DNA from: Unio delphinus
Lineage: Eukaryota > Mollusca > Bivalvia > Unionida > Unionidae
Direction: 5' to 3'
NCBI GenBank assembly: GCA_029339505.1
Contig: JAQISU010000180.1
Coordinates: 740,501 to 804,500 of the forward strand
DNA length: 64,000 nucleotides
Within the stretch, counting starts at the first letter, position 1, and each line of letters starts with the position of its first letter. Positions 36,346 through 47,440 of this stretch are shown one piece after another. The position numbers were made by a program, and so were the translations under genes. The notes under the pieces were generated by a model. It was not told the DNA's origin. It searched no databases and saw only the letters and a list, made by a program, of their open reading frames with translations.

Positions 36346-36764
36346 TTACATATTACTCTCCGCTAACAGACCCTCAAAGCCAGACTCCAGAGAGTCGTCT
36401 GTAGTATTGTCTTCTGATTCCGTCGAAAGCACTGATGAGTCCGTCAAGTACACTTTCCTTAAGGACGAACACACTTCTGCCTCATGCACGAAGAATTCAT
36501 CAGACCTGTCTGATCTAGGAAGCGACTGGGAATCAGCATCCGCAGCGCTTAAGTCCATGTTTTCATTTAGAGAATTACTTCTTGGACAAATGAGCATTTC
36601 CTCTTCAGGATTAGACACTTCCGGTTGTGTGCAAAAGGCTATGTTTTCTACTCCGGTGGAACAGATTTGCGATGAAGCAGGCACGATTCTTGGCTGTATT
36701 TCATTGTGTCCGTCATACGTTTCAGAACCATTTGATCCGGTCATCGTATATTCCATTGAAACGG
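36346..36764 (-). CDS. GPCR exon 3, cytoplasmic tail
   Basis: Encodes about 138 residues rich in Ser, Thr, Asp and Glu, ending ESGFEGLLAESNM and a stop. Such a tail suits receptor-kinase phosphorylation and arrestin binding. A pyrimidine tract with ttag stands just upstream, and the reading frame joins exon 2 through a split TCC codon. A 172-codon frame on the other strand overlaps it and is taken as its shadow. Confidence 0.75.
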
Positions 36765-39695
36765 CTAAGGAGAAAATAAAAGAAAGAGAAAGAGCTCAGA
36801 AAAGGTTTCGCTTTAAAAACTTAGTACTAAATCAATTACGGCTTCAACATCTTTGACTAATCACGTACTCTGTTTCCGTCATCTGCATGCTAATAAAAAT
36901 AAATAACAAGAACAAGTACAAAATAAGTCACGTACATAGTGGACATTTCAATAAATTGAACCGGAGAAGTATCAGTTGTTATGGAAAAATAAAATAATAG
37001 ATGCTGAATAACGTTTGACTGGACTTGAATTTCAAAGCCAAATTTATCATTATTAACCAGTTGTTACCATATTAATTTACAGCAGTATTAGAAAAAAATC
37101 ATTAGCATTTTTATATTTGTTATGCTAGGTTAATCGTGCATCAAGTTTTGTTTGTAAGAAAAATACAATTCGGTACCATTAAAGCAAAAGTTTTGGAAAG
37201 ACAAACCTAGGGTCAAATAACTGGATATAATTAAACCGACGAAAGCTAAACTCACATAATTATATATATTTTACATATAGAAATCAAGAAATAGCTTCCG
37301 TCTAATAGCGATCGACAAAAGCATTTTGATACAGAGTATCGACATAGTTTGCATGATTATAGGAAAAAGTGGTCAATATGACTTCCCAAGCGAGCTGATA
37401 TCTCGATCATGTGACTCCAAAATCAATAAATTCAGTCTTAAGTGCGTTCGCTCTGTTCATATATCAACCCTGACTGTATTACCAATTTACATGCAACATG
37501 CATACGTCTTTGGGAGGTTTATTACAACGTGCGGGTCATCCTTTCGAGTGTTGCAATTATAATTGTATTTATGAAATCCACAACTTTCAAATTCTTAGAC
37601 AATTTCAGATTTCCAACTGCCGGCATAACTGGGTATATTCGACATTTTAGATGTCCTCGCACTATGTTCCTAATATAAATTCCGATAATTATTTGTAAAA
37701 TTGATTACGGGTCTGTGCGGATCTCATCAATGATTGAAATCGGTTACACATACAACAGTGCAATTACCATTACACTCCTGACACAGAATAAAACAATGGT
37801 CATGTTTTTGCAACGATTTTGTCGTAACCCAGACCAACTAGATGTTATAATACCACGAAAACTGCTTAAATTAATTGATGGCAATTACCACAAGAGTTAA
37901 ACATGGGTGCTCAAATAAAATTAAAATAACAACATTCAGAACGATATAGTTCTATGTGACATATCTGAAAGCAAAATTAACAAGAATATATAAACGATTT
38001 TACCCCTCTGATGCAAGTAACTTACTTGTTTAGGGAATCTTCTAAAAACTTTCTTCTAATTTATGAACGGATTCTGTATTATACAGCATTAAGAAAGAGG
38101 ACAGAAAAGATGTCAAATATATTTATCTTTCAATTTCTTGTGAAAAAAATTAAAAGACAATAAAAGAAAAAACATGAAGTAACTAGCAGGGTTGGATTAC
38201 GATTTTCATGGTGTTTAGTATTATAATATTAAAAACAATTTAAGGGAGAGAAAGTGTCAAGGTTATCAGGAAGATAAAGTTTGTTTTCTTCTGCGAATCG
38301 AAATAATTCTTTCAAATAAACGTTAGGAACAAGGAATACTTACATGGAGCCGTTGTAAACTGTTTCGTTGTGCAACTAAAAGTATTCTTCACGCATTCTG
38401 TTAACTTCTTGTAGCCTGCTCTATAGGTTCTGTCCGTCAGTCCGTACAGCAATGGGTTAATAAGTCCTGTCAGCGTTGTACCAATGAGGGCAAAGGAAAC
38501 GGCAGTTTCACTGATTTCTAAATCCAGCTTCTTCAAGGTAATCAACACCTGCATCAGAAAATAGTTTCTATTAATTAGCACAATCCGCAATGGCATATAT
38601 TTAGTAACGAAACCAAAACTAAAGTTTCAATTAGTGTCCCCTGGTTTTCTGATTTATATTTAATTTATATACCTTATTTGCAATGGAGAATTCGTTTTCG
38701 TTCAGAAGCAATACAAATGTAGAAGAGTGCATGCTGAAACACTAACTCTGCGTTCTCCATGATATGTATCCATCAAACCATGAATGTCGTCCTTATTTTA
38801 CATTCCTGAATTATACGTCAACGCAACGAGATTCGTCCTTTCCAACGTTAACTACAAAATATTTTAAATAATGTTAAAATAATACGAATCTGTTTCAAAC
38901 AGAGATCTGTATGTACATTTTAATTTATTAGCAAGTTTTTAATTTTGTAGACGAAATTCAACTTTCTGTCCAAGAGCTAATGTAACCGAATAAAGTTTTG
39001 CAATCAGTCAGGTGCAGATATAATAACAGAACAATTCGTACGCTCGATTGTGTCATGTTCAACTTGATGAGATTACGTAGTTATTACCTGGGCGAATAAA
39101 TGCTACAGAACATTGGTATCATGAAGGTTACCATATTTATCTTATTGGCTGCTTGGTCTTCTAAAAAAAATGTTTGAAAGGATTAATCTGTATTCATTAA
39201 CCACCCATCTGGAATGACATTGCATAAGTAGCCGTTTCCTGCATATTTACACTTTCTTTCATTAGGATATGGTAAAGAAGTGTAACTAAATATTCTGGAT
39301 AATTGTTTTAAATTTATACCTGGTAAATATATGTCAGTGAAAGTTAATTTATAAAAGCAAATTTAGATAGAGCTTTTACGTATCAAAATTAGAAGTTCAA
39401 CAGATTTTCTTTTCTTGCTAGGAAAAAGGGATTAAATGATTTGATACCGTCTCTGCTCGCATGAAAGTTGAGACCAATTGCAAACTGCACAGATTTGCCG
39501 TCGCAGAATACGCCGGGAGATATGTGTTTATGCAGTTTCGTATAAGTATTCAATAGAACAAACGAAACAGACTCTGATATGCAGACGCATTATGCATTAT
39601 GTACTATAATTTACATTTCGTTATGAAAATATGATATGTCTGTATTTCAATAGAAATGCCACATAAAAAGTAATATACTAATAAGTGTTGTACTT

Positions 39696-39763
<68 letters not shown>

Positions 39764-40554
39764 ACCATCATGAGGAGACACGATTAATGCCTTACCAGTG
39801 ATGGGACCCAGGTCAAGTAGAACACTGCCGCCATGCGATAAGCTAATCTCGACGAGTCTATATATGATCGCCTACACGAATCATCTGCAAATACTGCGTC
39901 CTGTTCTCCAGCCACCACACTGCTGTACATTAACCGTTTTACTTTCTTAATTTCTACAAATATTCCTACCACGGCAAGCACAACAATTACTAAGTCCGTG
40001 TACCCAAATATAAGGTAGACAATGAAATATATGCCCTGCATGATACTGGTTGCATTGTTAGAGATCCATAGATGACAGGTAAAATTTGAATGTTCCTCTG
40101 GAAGGGGTACCATTCCAAACTCTGGAAGGATAGCAATGAAAATGCTGATAAAAAGGGAGAGACTGATCAACAGCACTGTAGTTCTCGTTGACCAGGCTCT
40201 GATATTGTTGTATCCTTTCGTAGCATACGATCCCTCTTGAAACCTATTAACACATAAAAGGGTGATAATGAACAGAGAAAAAAACTGAAAACATGTTGTA
40301 GATGACTGGAACATATCACAAAAAGCATACGCATTTCCAAAGGAACTCCTAAAATAGTAAACCAGTCCTAGAGGCGCGGTGAGAAGAACCATTATAACTG
40401 TGAAGCAGCTCAAGGAAATTATCATCTCATCAACCGCTGATCGTTCACTGCGTCGTTTATATTTACATCCGACATAAATTGGAAAGATGTTGACGATAAT
40501 CATTGCAACTTCAATGACTATTGTTAAGAAACCAGACACATCTTTAGCGGTCAT
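36346..40554 (-). CDS. Rhodopsin-class G protein-coupled receptor, three exons
   Basis: Seven-helix receptor of about 460 residues, acting at the plasma membrane. Exon 1 is 39796-40554 (ATG at 40554, upstream in-frame TAG at 40575), exon 2 is 38344-38548 and exon 3 is 36346-36764. Donors read CTG/GTAAGG and CAT/GTAAGTAT; acceptors read ctgatgcag/ and ttctccttag/. Phases agree (0 at the first junction, 1 at the second). Helices lie at about 8-30, 43-67, 78-102, 123-148, 170-200, 238-260 and 268-290. C79 and C160 can form the usual disulfide. TM6 has WVP at 249-251 and TM7 NPLLY at 284-288. N157 and N167 are glycosylation sequons in loop 2. Odd points: the DRY motif is NRF (103-105), TM2 lacks the usual Asp, and the N-terminus before TM1 is only about 7 residues. 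The tail (exon 3) is rich in Ser, Asp and Glu. The ligand is unknown; prostanoid-receptor-like is a weak guess. Confidence 0.85.
36765..38343 (-). other. GPCR intron 2
   Basis: 1579 bases, GTAAGTAT..ttag. No repeat or nested gene is recognised inside. Confidence 0.7.
38344..38548 (-). CDS. GPCR exon 2 (end of TM6, TM7, helix 8)
   Basis: Begins in phase 0 after atgcag and encodes VLITLKKLD.., then TM7 with NPLLYGL and a basic amphipathic stretch RTYRAGYKKL that fits helix 8. A Cys-containing segment follows (ECVKNTFSC) that could be palmitoylated. It ends with one base of a split codon. Confidence 0.85.
38549..39795 (-). other. GPCR intron 1
   Basis: 1247 bases, GTAAGG..gcag. Contains the (CT)n tract at 39702-39758, which reads (AG)n in the transcript close to the donor. 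Confidence 0.8.
39702..39758. repeat. (CT)n microsatellite in GPCR intron 1
   Basis: About 28 pure CT units starting some 37 bases from the first 5' splice site of the gene. Confidence 0.97.
39796..40554 (-). CDS. GPCR exon 1 (TM1 to TM6)
   Basis: Encodes the first 253 residues. The donor CTG/GTAAGG falls inside TM6, two residues after the WxP motif. The ORF continues only four codons past the donor before a stop, as expected for read-through into an intron. Confidence 0.85.
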
Positions 40555-41040
40555 GACTTGAACTTGTTTATCCTACCATTTTTCCTCAGGATATGAATTT
40601 CAACAGATACACTGGATTGTAAATCAACACTAGACCACGACTACATTTGGAATGTCACTAGCTGAGCATGCATTATAACAGTGTCTCAATTATCACCACG
40701 TGGAGAATTTGTTTAAAGCTTCATGAATCAAGCAAACGACTTCACTCAATCCCAAAACAATGATCTATACACGAAGCATAAGCCTTTAAGGAAAGCCAAG
40801 CACTCCTAGTTAACAATAATTTCCATGAAAATTACCCTGTTATCGGCTGGTTTTGAAACAGGTCAATATCTCTTTATTTAAAAACAAAATAGGCACAAAA
40901 AAATATTTCGATAAATCTTGCTTGATTAACAGCGAAATATCAGCGAACGTTAATGAATGATTATATTTAGTTAGTCTACGTGGGAATCATTTAATTATAC
41001 ACTGTAAGGGTTCCGCAGTATAGATTATTCCATTAGCATT
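40555..41040. other. Upstream region of the GPCR gene
   Basis: No clear TATA box or upstream coding exon could be picked out. A 5' UTR exon may exist here or further away. Confidence 0.35.
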
Positions 41041-41044
41041 ATAT

Positions 41045-41818
41045 GTTAAAATGGAAATGTCCATACAGTGATATCTTTACAGAAGTTTTATCTAGAGATA
41101 TATGCAAATGTCCATACAGTGATATTTTTACAGAAGTTTTATCTAGAGATATATGGAAATGTCCATACAGTGATATCTTTACAGAAGTTTTATCTAGAGA
41201 TATATGCAAATGTCCATACAGTGACATCTTTACAGAAGTTTTATCTAGAGATATATGCAAATGTCCATACAGTGATATTTTTTACAGAAGTTTTATCTAG
41301 AGATATATGGAAATGTCCATACAGTGATATCTTTACAGAAGTTTTATCTAGAGATATATGCAAATGTCCATACAGTGACATCTTTACAGAAGTTTTATCT
41401 AGAGATATATGCAAATGTCCATACAGTGATATTTTTTACAGAAGTTTTATCTAGAGATATATGGAAATGTCCATACAGTGATATCTTTACAGAAGTTTTA
41501 TCTAGAGATATATGCAAATGTCCATACAGTGACATCTTTACAGAAGTTTTATCTAGAGATATATGCAAATGTCCATACAGTGACATCTTTACAGAAGTTT
41601 TATCTAGAGATATATGCAAATGTCCATACAGTGACATCTTTACAGAAGTTTTATCTAGAGATATATGCAAATGTCCATACAGTGACATCTTTACAGAAGT
41701 TTTATCTAGAGATATATGCAAATGTCCATACAGTGACATCTTTACAGAAGTTTTATCTAGAGATATATGGAAATGTCCATACAGTGATATCTTTACAGAG
41801 GTTTTATCTAGAGATATA
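41045..41818. repeat. 51-bp tandem array, 15 copies, with trimeric higher order
   Basis: Unit atgcaaatgtccatacagtg then acatctttacagaagtttta then tctagagatat, 51 bp (52 bp where an extra T is present). Variants are atgg or atgc at the start and gatatc, gacatc or gatattttt in the middle. Copies 3-5 and 6-8 repeat the order [atgg/gatatc, atgc/gacatc, atgc/gatattt], a higher-order unit of 154 bp; copies 10-14 are all atgc/gacatc. The 51-bp period is a multiple of three, so both strands show long spurious frames (up to 198 codons). Confidence 0.97.
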
Positions 41819-41866
41819 TGTACAATATATTTCAATTTGAAGGACACGGTTGCTAGCGTACCTGTC

Positions 41867-41900
<34 letters not shown>
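41867..41900. repeat. (CA)n-(TA)n microsatellite
   Basis: About nine CA units followed by about seven TA units, 50 bases after the 51-bp array. Confidence 0.9.
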
Positions 41901-43250
41901 CATTTCTCGCTTGTCACTAACCTTGTTGCACTGAGGACCATCCGCATCTGAATCATGAATCTTTTCATCTTCGACATTTGCATACGTCAAGTACATGTAT
42001 TACGTGACCTATCACGTTACGTAGCAAGTCTATTAATAACCGGATCATCCCATTCTTGGGATACTTACTTATCACAATAGCAACTTAAAATGTTGCGGGG
42101 AGTCGCTACAATATGATGGAACCATTATGAATTATTTATTGAATTTAAATATAATCGATTAATGAGGGGCATTTCGTACCTGGTGATATATTATACTCAA
42201 GAAGACGACACATACATGTTGAGTATATGTCCTTCGTTTTTGAAATTTTGCAATTATTTTGACAAAACCCGCACCTGTAATATAATTTGTTTTAATCCTG
42301 CATCTTGGGATTTACTTTCATAAACTATCAGTATAGCTTATTAAAAATACATTGATGAGGTAGATTTGAGAGGAAATACTTTTTTTAATAAAACATTCCT
42401 TTAGTATTTAGTGCACAAACGGTTTTCTTGCTTGCAGATGTTAACTACATCACAGGGGCAACTTTTGGTGCCTTCAATGTTTGCCACAGCAAACTAGGGA
42501 ATAAAAGAGACCCGATTACAGGATCTTTCCCGAAGCTACGTTCAACGTTTGGATGGTAGAAAATTGTGCATGATAGATTTGCATGATCAATAAACAGGTA
42601 GATATATTAAATATTATTGCTTAAATATAGAGCATATTTTAACACAAAATGCACCCTGTCTTCAAACAGCGCGTTCAATTTTGATGTTGGAATATGGCTA
42701 AAATCACACAATAGTCTAGAGTGGTAAACGAAAAAATACATGAAGTTTAATTTTGCGCAACTACTTCCTTTCTTTTATATTTAAATTTCAAACAAATCCT
42801 GTCGCATGGTCTTAATCGTCTCATTTGTTTCATTGAGTTCTACATAGTATTTTAAAGATCTCTCTAATTTGAAAGCCACAATTTTGTCAACAACGCACCA
42901 TGTATCATTCTCCAATAGCAAATCACGCTTTGAAATTTGTCCTTTAGTAACAATACTTTTGAGTTTCGAAATTATTTAATGTTTTTATATGACATGAAAT
43001 AATTGTTCGTCTTTTCAATGTAGAAAACGTGCAATTAAATCCTGAATATTGTAATGAAAAGAGACTGTTAGGATCCCTATTTATCTTGATACTGCAAGAC
43101 AGAAAGCCACATTGAGGACACAATGTTTCCAACGCAATAATATGTTCAATTAAAATGTATTACTAGTACAGTACAGCCATAAAATATCTGAATCTACATC
43201 AAGAGAGACTTTATACACAGCGCAATATGATTCCATTAAGTAACCAACTA
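41901..43250. other. AT-rich DNA with no recognised gene
   Basis: Nothing identifiable. Confidence 0.45.
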
Positions 43251-43251
43251 T

Positions 43252-43302
43252 GTATGTATGTATGTATGTATGTATGTATGTATGTATGTATGTATGTATG
43301 TA

Positions 43303-43344
<42 letters not shown>

Positions 43345-43351
43345 CGTGCGT
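43252..43351. repeat. (ATGT)n-(TG)n-(CGTG)n microsatellite
   Basis: About 14 atgt units, then about 15 tg units, then three cgtg units. Same class and order as at 23915-24064. Confidence 0.97.
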
Positions 43352-44070
43352 GTGATTACAAGATGCAAAGTCAGGATATTATTCTTTCTGTTCTTTTAGC
43401 AGCTATATCTGTTTTGCGGGATTAAATATAAACAACAAACAATCTTTAATTATTCTACTGTGACATTACAGTCATAACTGTATCCTAGACGGGAAAAAAA
43501 CAGGATCAATTATTTAGAGATGTATTTTAAAACAATACAATGTTTTTCTATGTTCGCGTGGTTTGCACTAATATGAACAAACTATTCATTTGATTCCGTT
43601 GAGGCATAATTGGAACTTTCGACTTTCATTAAGGAAAATCAATACCGAAGAGATTAAAGAAAAAAACTTTAAGATTTAATTAGAACAAGGATCGGAAAGA
43701 AAGAGAATGTCATTATCGAGCTCCAGAGAAACAGTTTACAGTCTGGATATTTCAATATGACTCTAGTTATGCGAAACACACTATTAAAGAAGAAAACAAC
43801 AGTTGCGAAAGGGATGATTAAACGATATTAGCTCCCCAACATAACTCGTGCATAAAAACAGTGATTCAATCACTTCTATTTCTTCATGGAGTGGGTTGGC
43901 ATAGAAATTAGGTGGCGCTCTACAGTTTCGTATAGAGTTAGAATTTTAAAGAAAAAGTATTTCCCCAGGTTTCTTCACTGGTTATATTGGCATGTTCTTA
44001 AGTATTATTCAAAGAACCTTTACTTTCCTTATTTTGGTGTATGATTTGGTGTATGATTGATGGGTGTACT
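43352..44070. other. AT-rich DNA with no recognised gene
   Basis: Nothing identifiable before the fold-back repeat. Confidence 0.45.
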
Positions 44071-44073
44071 ATG

Positions 44074-44376
44074 GGTTATAGAGTACACCGCTTGGCCTTA
44101 CTCCCGAGTTGCATCTTTCAAAAAACTGTTAGCTCCGCTTGGTCATTTTCACGTCTTGGACATCAGAGGTAAATTGAAGAAAAAAAGAGTAGATAACGTT
44201 TTTGAAATTTAATATATGTAGTAATTCATCCATTGCACTATAAGAAGCTGATATTGTCTGGTTGGGCAAAATTCATTTTCCCTATTTTAATAGGTGCTAA
44301 AATCAGTGGACTTAAGACTAATTCAGGCTGATTTTGTTAGCATTAGGCCAAGCTGTATACTCTATACTCTATAACA
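44074..44376. mobile_element. Fold-back repeat of about 300 bp
   Basis: The left end ggttatagagtacaccgctt ggcctta (44074-44100) is mirrored by the right end (44342-44376), which on the minus strand reads gttatagagta, a 7-bp duplication, then cagcttggcctaat. The interior has no coding capacity. It looks like a MITE with termini of about 25-30 bp. No target-site duplication was identified. Confidence 0.55.
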
Positions 44377-44393
44377 GACATTTTAGTTACCAG

Positions 44394-44588
44394 CAGGCCC
44401 GGACATAGAAACCTAGTGTCCTTATGCAGTTAACAGAGTCGGGGCCCCCTTTTTGGTAATTTAGCAGTGACATTATTTTTCGTGTCCTGTGTCCTCAATG
44501 TGTACCATTTCGACCCCTGGCCGGGTCCCCCTCTAAAATTGGGGTTCGAGGCAACTGCCTAGTTTGCCTAGGCAGAAGTTCGCCGCTG
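44394..44588 (+). mobile_element. Non-autonomous hAT-type element (195 bp)
   Basis: It starts CAGGCCCGGAC and, on the minus strand, starts CAGCGGCGAAC. These are short inverted ends of the CAG..CTG kind typical of hAT transposons. It is flanked by gttaccag (44386-44393) and gttaccat (44589-44596), an 8-bp target-site duplication with one mismatch, which is the hAT length. GC content is clearly higher than around it. No ORF is present, so it would need a transposase from elsewhere. Confidence 0.8.
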
Positions 44589-44596
44589 GTTACCAT

Positions 44597-45825
44597 TTGC
44601 TTAGAACATGTACAATTTCCATAACTACAATATCCAAAGAAATGTTAGCCACATTACATGAAAGTAACATAGAGCTATCCCAACATTCTCTCCGATGTGC
44701 ATGTTTCAAATGCCAACAACTTCACCTTACATACGTCACTCTCTCAAAAGTACATAATAACTGGTGAGCATTTATTATGTTTGGTGCCAAACAGAATCAT
44801 AATAGCTCTCGTGCTGTAGATGAATCCACAGGTTAGACTTTACGTCTTCGTTTGAAATTAAAATTATAATGATATTATCACGTTACCATTACAACCCATT
44901 GCAAGGTGATATTTGGTTTTAGTAGGTACCTATATCCCTAACCGAGCATAACAATAAATTAAAAATCAGCGACATGGCAGAAGGACAAAAATATTCGTTA
45001 TTTTGGTTATGCGCTAAACCCCTCAGGACTGAACACTCTAAGCTCTATTCCTTCGTTCGTTAACTATAAACTGCTTTATGAGATGCATTTTAAGCAGCTG
45101 TTACCCGCCCTGTCTGATTGTCAATGGCAACGACAGTCTTTGAATAATATCCTATTTAGTTTGTGTAGTTTGTGTAGACAGAATGCTAGTTAAACTAACA
45201 ATTTCTCGAACTTAATGCAACTGATGTTTCCAATTTTAAAGGAACAAAGAAAGCGACGAAAGGAAAATGCAAATATAATAATGGGGTTGCAAAAAGTACC
45301 ACATTGTCGATTCCATTCGTTATATAAATGTTGCAATTTAAAAGTCTAATAACAACAGCTACCACAAAGGTGCCAAATAGACTAACAAGATAATGTATCA
45401 ACTAACGCGGCTGAAGAACTAAGTTTTATTTCAGCAACCCTAATCGCATACGTCCTTTTAATGATTCTCGTTCTATAGCCTATGTTATCTAGCCAGCAAC
45501 CGTTACCTTCTGGAGTTCTCTCCATTTGTGTTCGGACATTTATATTTTAGGACCAAAATTATTCTAAGTTAGATTGGTTGTCATTTAGCAGGTGTATAGC
45601 TATCTGCTAATGAATACGCCTTAACATATATAAACTCGATGTGATGTTGGGTCAAAAAGTGTATCTATTTAAAGTTCGTATATGTTAATCACATAAAAAA
45701 TAAATAACTAAGCAGTAACCATTTGCTGAATATCCCACAATTCTCTCATATATGTTGATTTTCTAATGAATAATTAGGAGTATTGCCGTAAAATATATAA
45801 AAGTTATTTTGCATGCATGTATGTA
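44597..45825. other. AT-rich DNA with no recognised gene
   Basis: Nothing identifiable. Confidence 0.45.
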
Positions 45826-45829
45826 CAGC

Positions 45830-47190
45830 GCAACGTGTCGAAAGAAAGCGGCATCATTTTACAGCGTAGAGGGAGGTCTCAAAAGATATCGTGACGCCAA
45901 CCCTGATGTACACACCCGAAACTTGGACCTCCTTGATATGTCTGCAGCATTTGACATAATAGACCATAATATATTACTTCACCGTCTCCAGCACGTATTT
46001 AGCATTCACAATAAGCCTTACAGTGGTTCAAGTCATATTTAGTCAACAGGACCCAAATTGTATCTGCAAATGGAATAAACTCTAGCCCAGTTTATCTATG
46101 TTGTGGTGTTTCACAGGGGTCTGTTCTTGGACCTGTTATCTTAACTCTTTATCCTCAGCCGCTCGAAAGTGTCATAGATCATCACCCAGTGTCTCACCAA
46201 TTGAACGCTGATGACACCCAATTATACAAGTCTAGCCACCCACTGATGTTGATGATACCATCCAAGGAGTAGAGAGGTGCATTTCTGACGTGAAATCATG
46301 GATGACATATAACAAGTTGCAGATGAATGATGATAAAACTGAGGCCATTCTGATCACAACACAAAGACTTCTTATTCATATCCTTTACCTCACACAATAA
46401 ATATCAGCAACACCAACATTAAATTCACAGTCAGTGCGAAACCTAGGTGTTACTCTAGACAGTACTCTCACATTGCACCAACATGTCATGCACATATGTA
46501 AGGATGCATATCTTGAGCTGAGACGCAAAAAATATCTTTCAGTTGATGCCAGTAAAACACTTGAGTGTTTATTAGTAATTTCAAGACTGGACTATTGTAA
46601 TTCAATTATGTCTGGTGTGTTTCAATATCTACTTCAGAAATTTCGAAAAGTTTAAAACACAGCTGCTCGGATCAATTTTAGAGTACCGCGATCAGAGCAC
46701 ACCTCACCACTGCTCTGTAGCCTACGCTGGCTATCCGATCGATCCAGAATCAAACACAAAATGTATTCTCTGTGCTACGTTTCGCTGACGGGCTCTAGTC
46801 CAACACACCTATCCGGCCTCACTCATGTGTACACACCAGCAAGATACTTACGCTCCTCTTCTGACAATCGTATACTCCTTGTTCCCACTATGAAAACGAA
46901 TTCATATGGGCAACGTTCTTTTGCATACCAGGGCCCAGCAACATACAATGAATTGCCCACTGAAATTAGACATAAAGACTCAGAGACCCCTTTCAAGAGT
47001 GCTCTTAAAACTCATCTTTTTCGACTGCAAAAACAAACTTAAAGACCTAATAATGTTTCGTACCTTAAATATTTTCAGCATTTTGTATGTTCTCCAATTT
47101 CATGGTATTTGTTTTTGTTTTCTGTAATCATATCATTATATATGTTTTAAAGCGCTTAGAGCATCTAAAGATTAGGCGCTATACAAAGTC

Positions 47191-47230
<40 letters not shown>
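45830..47230 (+). pseudogene. CR1/L2-like LINE, 5'-truncated, with (ATT)n tail
   Basis: Several frames together give the C-terminal half of a non-LTR reverse transcriptase. In order: LLDMSAAFDIIDHNIL (motif A), CGVSQGSVLGP (motif B), QLNADDTQLYKS (motif C with the catalytic ADD), WMTYNKLQMNDDKTE, and NLGVTLDSTLTLHQHV. The thumb region follows, with SRLDYCNSI and later PATYNELPTEIRHKDSETPFKSALKTHLF. At least four frame changes or stops make it dead. The 3' end AGCGCTTAGAGC..TTAGGCGCTATACAAAG and the (ATT)n tract to 47230 are the usual end of this LINE group and mark where the copy integrated. The endonuclease is missing. Confidence 0.9.
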
Positions 47231-47233
<3 letters not shown>

Positions 47234-47440
47234 GTGGGTGGATGGGTGGGTGTGTATCTGTATATCTGTATCTGTATATATGTGTATCTGTATCTGTGTA
47301 TGTGTATCTGTATATCGGTATATCTGTTTATGTGTATGTGTATATATATCAGTATATGTATATGTGTATCTGTATATGTGTATCTGTATATGTATGTATA
47401 TATCAGTATTTGTATCTGTATCTGTGTATGTGCATGTGAA
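47190..47440. repeat. (ATT)n LINE tail and degenerate TGTATATC-type repeat
   Basis: About 14 att units form the LINE tail. They are followed by some 200 bases of irregular tgtatctgtatatg repeats, which give Cys/Ile/Tyr/Val-rich frames on both strands that are not genes. Confidence 0.9.

Noticed and set aside
36338..36856. 172-codon plus-strand ORF opposite GPCR exon 3
   Set aside because: The minus-strand frame joins exon 2 in phase through good splice sites and has a downstream AATAAA; the plus-strand frame has no family resemblance and is taken as its shadow.
41045..41920. Long ORFs of 85-198 codons on both strands (repeats of FYLEIYANVHTV and HISLDKTSVKMS)
   Set aside because: They arise because the 51-bp satellite unit is a multiple of three and lacks stops; they are open on both strands and shift frame at each 52-bp unit.
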